From NCBI GenBank assembly GCA_023458755.1, contig JAEWYE010000088.1:1-9026 (forward strand): DNA of 9,026 bases, written 5' to 3'. Both the position numbers and the translations under genes were made by a program. The DNA is from Bacillota bacterium. GTDB taxonomy: Bacteria; Bacillota; Clostridia; Oscillospirales; Acutalibacteraceae. The first letter of the stretch is position 1; each line of letters opens with the position of its first letter. Shown here in pieces: positions 5,816 to 9,026 of the stretch. The notes under the pieces were generated by a model, which saw only the letters and a list, made by a program, of their open reading frames with translations, was not told the DNA's origin and did no database searches.

Positions 5816-6235
5816 TTATAAGTTTTTCAAAAAATTTTCCATGTTCCGAAGTCCTCGTTCAATAGAAACTCTGACAGCCTTTTCGTCTACTCCCTCGGCC
5901 CGTGCAATATCTGATTTGCTTATGCCGAGTATGTAATGAGCATAGATTCGTTTTCCCTGCTTGTCCGGCAAAGAAGCCATAGCCGCCTGTAATTGTTCGG
6001 CTGTCATCTTGCGCTCATAGAGTTCGCAGGGAGTAAGTGATACGAACAGAATATCATTTTCAATTCCGTCGCCTGCGTCCAGAGAGTAGTGAGCCTTATT
6101 GTAAAAGCGGCGGCGAATAAAGTTCCGCTCCAGTCGCTCCGCTTCCAAAAGGGCGGCTTCCACTTCATCGGGTATCTCAATAAAAAAGTCGGTATTATAA
6201 AACGGGTAAAAATCCCGCAGATTGATTTTTGCCAT
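5816..6235 (-). CDS. Small sigma-70-like transcription regulator of the element
   Basis: The start chosen is ATG 6235 (MAKINLRDFYPFYNTDFFIE), giving 139 residues. A longer open frame to 6445 is rejected because it runs through the leader hairpin and the upstream terminators. The C-terminal half (about 78-139) has the sigma region 4 pattern LPDKQGKRIYAHYILGISKS, then DIARAEGVDEKAVRVSIERG, a helix-turn-helix. There is no clear region 2, so it may act as a sigma-like activator and not a full sigma factor. Such genes are common in Tn916/Tn1549-type clostridial elements. The start follows GGAGG with eight to nine bases of spacing, but that site is buried in a 13-bp hairpin, which suggests translational control. 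Target promoters are not identified. Confidence 0.85.
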   Translation of the reverse strand: MAKINLRDFYPFYNTDFFIEIPDEVEAALLEAERLERNFIRRRFYNKAHYSLDAGDGIENDILFVSLTPCELYERKMTAEQLQAAMASLPDKQGKRIYAHYILGISKSDIARAEGVDEKAVRVSIERGLRNMENFLKNL

Positions 6236-6243
6236 AGGGTATT

Positions 6244-6284
6244 CCTCCATTTCGATTTTTTGGGGTTGGCGAATCGAAATGGAG
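6244..6284 (-). promoter_or_regulatory. Hairpin sequestering the ribosome binding site of the sigma-like gene
   Basis: CTCCATTTCGATT (6245-6257) and AATCGAAATGGAG (6272-6284) are perfect 13-bp inverted copies with a 14-base loop. In the minus-strand mRNA the downstream arm contains the GGAG of the Shine-Dalgarno sequence (GGAGG, 6244-6248), nine bases before the ATG. Folding should block translation until the hairpin is opened. Confidence 0.75.
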
Positions 6285-6311
6285 AAAGGGGGAGAGCGAC
6301 AGCGGGGCCAG

Positions 6312-6336
6312 ACTTCGGGCCAAGTTGACCCGAAGT
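6312..6336. repeat. 25-bp palindrome, copy 2
   Basis: The same dyad as at 5136-5160, with one base different (centre cCAAgTTGa), in the leader of the sigma-like gene between its upstream terminators and the hairpin over its ribosome binding site. Confidence 0.85.
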
Positions 6337-6377
6337 GAAAAGGCTTGTCCTCGATAATTGCGGTCAAAAAAGAGGAC

Positions 6378-6414
6378 AAAAAAACACCTTTAAGGGAAAA
6401 ACCCAGAAAGGTGT
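6378..6414 (-). terminator. Rho-independent terminator, second of a pair
   Basis: ACACCTTT (6384-6391) pairs with AAAGGTGT (6407-6414), with an inner GGG/CCC pair. On the minus strand the stem runs directly into seven T residues (6378-6384). It ends transcripts coming from the erm side before the sigma-like gene. Confidence 0.75.
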
Positions 6415-6420
6415 CGAATG

Positions 6421-6450
6421 AAAAATGAGCGGAATGCCCGCTCATTTTTT
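6421..6450. terminator. Rho-independent terminator, bidirectional
   Basis: The stem AAAATGAGCGG with CCGCTCATTTT has a five-base loop and is flanked by A residues on one side and T residues on the other, so it can work in either direction. With the hairpin at 6378-6414 it forms a double stop downstream of erm. Confidence 0.8.
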
Positions 6451-6489
6451 GATATAAATTTTTGAAATTATATGGTGGAAATCTGTTTG

Positions 6490-6555
6490 CTACATATTGC
6501 CGTCACAGTATAGTGGCGGCTCCTCCAAAACGCAAAATAACGACTTCGGATACAT
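6490..6555 (-). CDS. Possible 21-residue small protein or leader peptide
   Basis: The minus strand has AGGAGG four bases before an ATG at 6555, then 21 codons starting MYPKSLFCVLEEPP and a TAG. The ribosome binding site is excellent. The frame is also open upstream to 6672 without an ATG, so it could instead be the tail of a lost gene. Its 3' half contains a hairpin, GCCGTCAC (6499-6506) with GTGGCGGC (6513-6520). It lies between erm and the double terminator, so it would be transcribed with erm. Function unknown. Confidence 0.4.
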   Translation of the reverse strand: MYPKSLFCVLEEPPLYCDGNM

Positions 6556-6685
6556 AAAGCCTCCTATCCCAAAGCCGCCATTGTTGTGAATAAAAAAGGG
6601 TGTAATTAATACGCCCCCCGTAATCCTATTCTTTCGATACAGGAACCGGCGGCCTTGCGTTAAAAATAAATTTTATATTACAAGT

Positions 6686-7555
6686 CTATTTTTTTCCCCT
6701 AAATTGTTTTTTCAGAAGTGATTCCTGTATCAAATACTGTCTGTATGAACCTATCACTTTCGATTTCTTTTCGTCACTGACATACTGTAAAAAGCATTTA
6801 AATAATATTATCCATTCCTCATATGCTATTGCAGAGGTCTGATAATTTGATATTCCATGTCTTATTCTCAGTTCTTTTAATTGTCTGTGCGAAAAGATCC
6901 TCTTGGGAAAGGTTCTATTATTTTTATAACAATAGCAAATAAAATCACGATATAGCTCAAATTCTTTCATGGTAAATTCGTCAAATTTGCGCTTTTGAAT
7001 ATGCAACAAAACAATATCCACATTTGGTTTTGGAGAAAAATCATTGCGAGAAAACCGGTGCATAATCTTCATATTAAATTTGGGCTTAAGTAAAAGAGAT
7101 TTTAATGTAGTTTCCATTGTTCCGCTATATTTTATAGCTGCCTGTTTTTGTAATATTAAATAAGTATCAAGGGGCGGATTCTTTGCTTGTGTAATCTTAT
7201 TAAAAATATCTGATGTAATAAAAAAAGGGATATTAGAAAAAACCTTATAGCTTCCGTCTGGCAAAGGTAATTCCATAAAGTCACCACGAAGCAAAGTGAA
7301 TCTTTTTTCATTGCTAAACCGCTTTTTAAGATACAATATGTTTTTTTCATCCAATTCAACAGCAGTAACCTTACAACCCATGTTAAGTAGTGCTTTTGTT
7401 AATATTCCTTTTCCTGCTCCAATATCAAATACCGCATCATTTGAATGGATGTTTGACTGTTGGAGTAATCTATCAATCAATCCTTCACTAATTAAGTAAT
7501 TTTGAGAATAATGAATAGGTAGTGAATGATTAATCTCTCTATTATCGCCAGACAA
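6686..7555 (-). CDS. erm: Erm-family 23S rRNA adenine-N6 methyltransferase
   Basis: The enzyme transfers methyl groups from S-adenosylmethionine to the macrolide-site adenine (A2058, E. coli numbering) of 23S rRNA, giving macrolide-lincosamide-streptogramin B resistance. Of 289 residues, visible motifs are YSQNYL (16-21), DIGAGKG (44-50, SAM motif I), ELD (67-69), GD (91-92), SNIPFF (107-112, catalytic N-I-P-F) and FSPKPNVD (173-180). The helical C-terminal part (IFSHRQLKELRIRHGIS and on) resembles the longer Erm(D)-type proteins more than the 245-residue Erm(B). It does not match a named Erm class that I recall, so no letter is given. The start is TTG 7555, chosen because GGAGGTG (7561-7567) sits five bases upstream and no early in-frame ATG exists. 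A TATAAT at 7611-7616 has no clear -35 box. A short ORF upstream could be a leader peptide. Confidence 0.9.
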   Translation of the reverse strand: MSGDNREINHSLPIHYSQNYLISEGLIDRLLQQSNIHSNDAVFDIGAGKGILTKALLNMGCKVTAVELDEKNILYLKKRFSNEKRFTLLRGDFMELPLPDGSYKVFSNIPFFITSDIFNKITQAKNPPLDTYLILQKQAAIKYSGTMETTLKSLLLKPKFNMKIMHRFSRNDFSPKPNVDIVLLHIQKRKFDEFTMKEFELYRDFICYCYKNNRTFPKRIFSHRQLKELRIRHGISNYQTSAIAYEEWIILFKCFLQYVSDEKKSKVIGSYRQYLIQESLLKKQFRGKK

Positions 7556-7582
7556 AACAACACCTCCATCCTGAACAAATAT

Positions 7583-7657
7583 CTAAAATTGCTTAGCTGC
7601 AATACAACTTATTATATTTTTAGCATACCATTCAGGGCTGGAAATTGATTCCTCCAT
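7583..7657 (-). CDS. 24-codon ORF upstream of erm, possible leader peptide or gene remnant
   Basis: Between the terminator at 7668-7708 and erm there is one ATG-started ORF of 24 codons (MEESISSPEWYAKNIISC and on) ending 27 bases before the erm start. The location fits an erm leader peptide, whose stalled translation would expose the erm ribosome binding site. However, it has no clear Shine-Dalgarno sequence, lacks known leader motifs such as IFVI, and I see no strong hairpin covering the erm site. It might be the tail of a deleted gene. Confidence 0.3.
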   Translation of the reverse strand: MEESISSPEWYAKNIISCIAAKQF

Positions 7658-7667
7658 CTTATTTGGC

Positions 7668-7708
7668 AAAAAAAGAAGCGCCATAAGCTATCAGAGGCTT
7701 AGGCGCTT
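7668..7708 (-). terminator. Rho-independent terminator after the HTH gene
   Basis: AAGCGCC-a-TAAGC (7676-7688) pairs with GCTTAGGCGCTT (7697-7708) with one bulged base, and on the minus strand is followed by seven T residues (7668-7674). It separates the HTH gene from erm, so erm probably needs its own promoter or read-through. Confidence 0.85.
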
Positions 7709-7713
7709 TAGTG

Positions 7714-7989
7714 TTATTCAGTGGATTGTCGTGAATACACAATTTTCTGTATAGTTTTTTCTGCCAAAAAGTATTTTTGAGCTAATTCGGACACGGTTAA
7801 TCCATTTTGATGTTCAAGCCTTATTTGTTGGTTACGAGATGACACCAATTGCTTAGTATCAGTATTGCTTCCCCATTTTTTACGACTATCCGGTTTTTTG
7901 GGAATATAGACCTTAACACCGTCAACATATTCTTGAATTTGCTCGACAATTTCTTTTGGCAAAACGTCATATATATTAATATAGCTCAT
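7714..7989 (-). CDS. Mor/CD3324-like small HTH protein
   Basis: The start is ATG 7989 (MSYINIYDVLPKEIVEQIQE), because AGGAGA (7996-8001) lies six bases upstream; an in-frame ATG at 8007 would overlap that site. The 91-residue protein has an N-terminal segment typical of the Mor-activator-like 'CD3324 family' of clostridia (VLPKEIVEQIQEYVDGVKVY), a basic linker (KKPDSRKKWG) and a C-terminal helix-turn-helix at about 60-87 (GLTVSELAQKYFLAEKTIQK). It should bind DNA. It sits between mef and erm on the same strand, 153 bases after the mef stop and before a strong terminator. A role in controlling resistance or element genes is inference from position. The family assignment is from memory. Confidence 0.8.
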   Translation of the reverse strand: MSYINIYDVLPKEIVEQIQEYVDGVKVYIPKKPDSRKKWGSNTDTKQLVSSRNQQIRLEHQNGLTVSELAQKYFLAEKTIQKIVYSRQSTE

Positions 7990-8031
7990 TTTGCATCTCC
8001 TAATCACTCTATGTTATTTAGGATTAACAAA

Positions 8032-8118
8032 GGCTATTTTTCAGTTGCTCACTTTTAGCGTGCAATAGCCCCTGCTATTGCATAGAAATAATTACTCCCA
8101 TCGTGAATCTGCCCTCCT
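8032..8118 (-). promoter_or_regulatory. Candidate leader peptide and attenuator upstream of the HTH gene
   Basis: On the minus strand AGGAGG (8113-8118) is followed after 11 bases by an 8-codon ORF (8075-8101, MGVIISMQ). Its stop lies in the first arm of a perfect 9-bp hairpin, TGCAATAGC (8074-8082) with GCTATTGCA (8061-8069), loop of four. A third segment, AATAGCC (8032-8038), can pair instead with GGCTATT (8064-8070). Leader ORF plus two mutually exclusive hairpins is the layout of ribosome-controlled attenuation. The spacing of the ORF from its binding site is a little long, and the downstream T tract is weak. Confidence 0.4.
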
Positions 8119-8142
8119 TTACTCAATTTAGCATAGGCTGTT

Positions 8143-9026
8143 TTATACAGTACGATTATCAAGTGACTGTACTACGGGAAGTACAAATACCAAAAATGAT
8201 ATGGCTATAATTCCTATTCCAGAAATCAAAAACCATTTTTCAACACCTATTTGTTCTGCAAAAAGACCAGAACACAATAAACCCAAAGGCATTGCGAATG
8301 ACATTACACTTCCAAGCAAAGAAAAAACCCTCCCTAAATATTCAGGTTTAATTTTCTCTTGGAACAGGGCATTTTGCACACCATAAAATGGAGCTGACAC
8401 TCCCATAACCATGCAGGATATCGCAAAGGCAATGAAAGCATTTGGTGGAAGTATTCCAGATATGGTAACACCAATTCCCATCATAAGAACCGATATCCCA
8501 ATGGTAAAAGTACGTTTCTTAAAACCACCCCAAACGCTTAATATGACCCCTCCTACCAACATTCCAATAGCAAAGGCGATTTCTGCTATTGAAGCATGAG
8601 TAGGTGTTCCGCCGAAATATCCCATACTCATCAGCGGATATAGCGCACTAATCGGCATATAAAAAAACATATATAATGCGCCAATCCAAAGCAAAGCAAA
8701 CAGACCTTTATTCTCTTTTAAGACAACGTACCCCGCTTTCATTTCCTGCATGACATTTTCTTCTTTATCAATGCTATTTGATGATGGATTAGGAATTGTA
8801 ATAATCGCTACGGAAATACAAGCTATAATCGCACCGACAATATCAAGTATAACGATATGATTCAGATTCCAAACAGTATATAAAAACGCGGCAGCGGCAG
8901 GACTAATGATTGACCCTATGGCTTGTATAGTTTGGCTATAACCCGCACACTTTGTCAGTTGATCTTCTGGCACAAGCAGTGGTGTAGCTGCATTCAATGC
9001 TGGCGAATGAAACGCTGTTCCCATAC
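8143..9026 (-). CDS. mef: Mef-family macrolide efflux MFS transporter, C-terminal part
   Basis: This is a proton-driven membrane pump of the major facilitator superfamily that exports macrolides. The visible 294 codons correspond to about the last 70% of a roughly 405-residue Mef protein. Segments that match Mef(A)/Mef(E) as I remember them include GTAFHSPALNAATPLLVPED, LTKCAGYSQ, NKGLFALL, LFQEKIKPEYLGRVFSLLGS and IGVEKWFLISG. Many hydrophobic segments are present, interrupted by the cytoplasmic loop near NPSSNSIDKEENVMQEMKAG. The reading frame is open to the window edge, and the ATG at 9024 aligns inside the protein, so it is not the start. It is divergent enough to be a separate mef variant. 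Downstream, where msr(D) usually follows mef, there is instead the small HTH gene and erm. Confidence 0.9.
   Translation of the reverse strand, partial: MGTAFHSPALNAATPLLVPEDQLTKCAGYSQTIQAIGSIISPAAAAFLYTVWNLNHIVILDIVGAIIACISVAIITIPNPSSNSIDKEENVMQEMKAGYVVLKENKGLFALLWIGALYMFFYMPISALYPLMSMGYFGGTPTHASIAEIAFAIGMLVGGVILSVWGGFKKRTFTIGISVLMMGIGVTISGILPPNAFIAFAISCMVMGVSAPFYGVQNALFQEKIKPEYLGRVFSLLGSVMSFAMPLGLLCSGLFAEQIGVEKWFLISGIGIIAISFLVFVLPVVQSLDNRTV

Larger units (their letters stand above)
2948..9026 (-). mobile_element. Serine-recombinase integrated element carrying erm and mef (left end to window edge)
   Basis: The element begins where the collagen repeat is broken and continues beyond the window. 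All called genes in it are on the minus strand: recombinase, two small accessory proteins, a sigma-like regulator, Erm methyltransferase, a Mor/CD3324-like HTH protein and a Mef efflux pump. This recalls Tn4451/Tn5397- or Tn1549-related clostridial elements in gene style. No relaxase, coupling protein, VirB4 or replication gene is visible here, so I cannot say whether it is conjugative, mobilizable or only integrative. The right end and the remainder of the collagen-like gene are outside. Confidence 0.7.

Noticed and set aside
6236..6445. N-terminal extension of the sigma-like protein to 209 residues
   Set aside because: The extension would be encoded by the palindrome, the leader hairpin and a terminator; ATG 6235 has its own ribosome binding site and starts the family-like sequence.
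7156..7499. Other open frames on both strands within erm
   Set aside because: They are shadows of the erm reading frame with no start signals of their own.

Overview
The window looks like accessory DNA from a low-GC Gram-positive bacterium, most likely a gut-type Clostridia/Lachnospiraceae relative. The reasons are strong AGGAGG-type ribosome binding sites, AT-rich spacers, a Bacillota-type LexA box, and protein families typical of clostridial mobile elements. It falls into two parts that meet at about position 2948.

Left part (1-2947), the recipient DNA, which is itself eroded. An IS3-family insertion sequence enters from the left: the start of its OrfA is at 1-41 and its terminus is inferred at 121. 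It appears to have cut off the 3' end of a small HEPN-like gene (112-603). A gap of about 370 bases follows, holding a perfect 23-bp stem-loop. Next is a class C beta-lactamase-like serine hydrolase gene (977-2085), broken near its start by a one-base deletion in an A run. After a terminator comes a sigma-A-type promoter whose 17-bp spacer contains a perfect LexA/DinR box. It drives a collagen-like Gly-X-Y protein gene (2585 onward).

Right part (2948 to the right edge), an integrated element. The Gly-X-Y repeat stops abruptly at about 2948. From there to the edge every gene is on the minus strand, beginning with a 559-residue large serine recombinase whose stop codon lies about 40 bases inside the junction. 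This arrangement suggests the recombinase integrated the element into the collagen-like gene. The element then carries two small accessory genes (4753-5016, 5160-5360), a roughly 450-base gene-free stretch with strong inverted repeats, a small sigma-70-like regulator (5816-6235), tandem terminators, an Erm-family 23S rRNA methyltransferase (6686-7555), a small Mor/CD3324-like HTH protein (7714-7989) and a Mef-family macrolide efflux protein that runs off the window (8143-9026).

The cargo joins two macrolide resistance mechanisms: ribosome methylation and efflux. The usual mef partner msr(D) is absent between mef and erm. Much of the control appears to be at the RNA level: a 13-bp hairpin occludes the ribosome binding site of the sigma-like gene, a 25-bp palindrome occurs twice, and short leader-type ORFs with hairpins lie upstream of the HTH gene and erm. 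I see no single clearly new system. The most interesting points are the SOS-controlled collagen-like target gene, the RNA switch candidates and the divergent erm/HTH/mef cargo.
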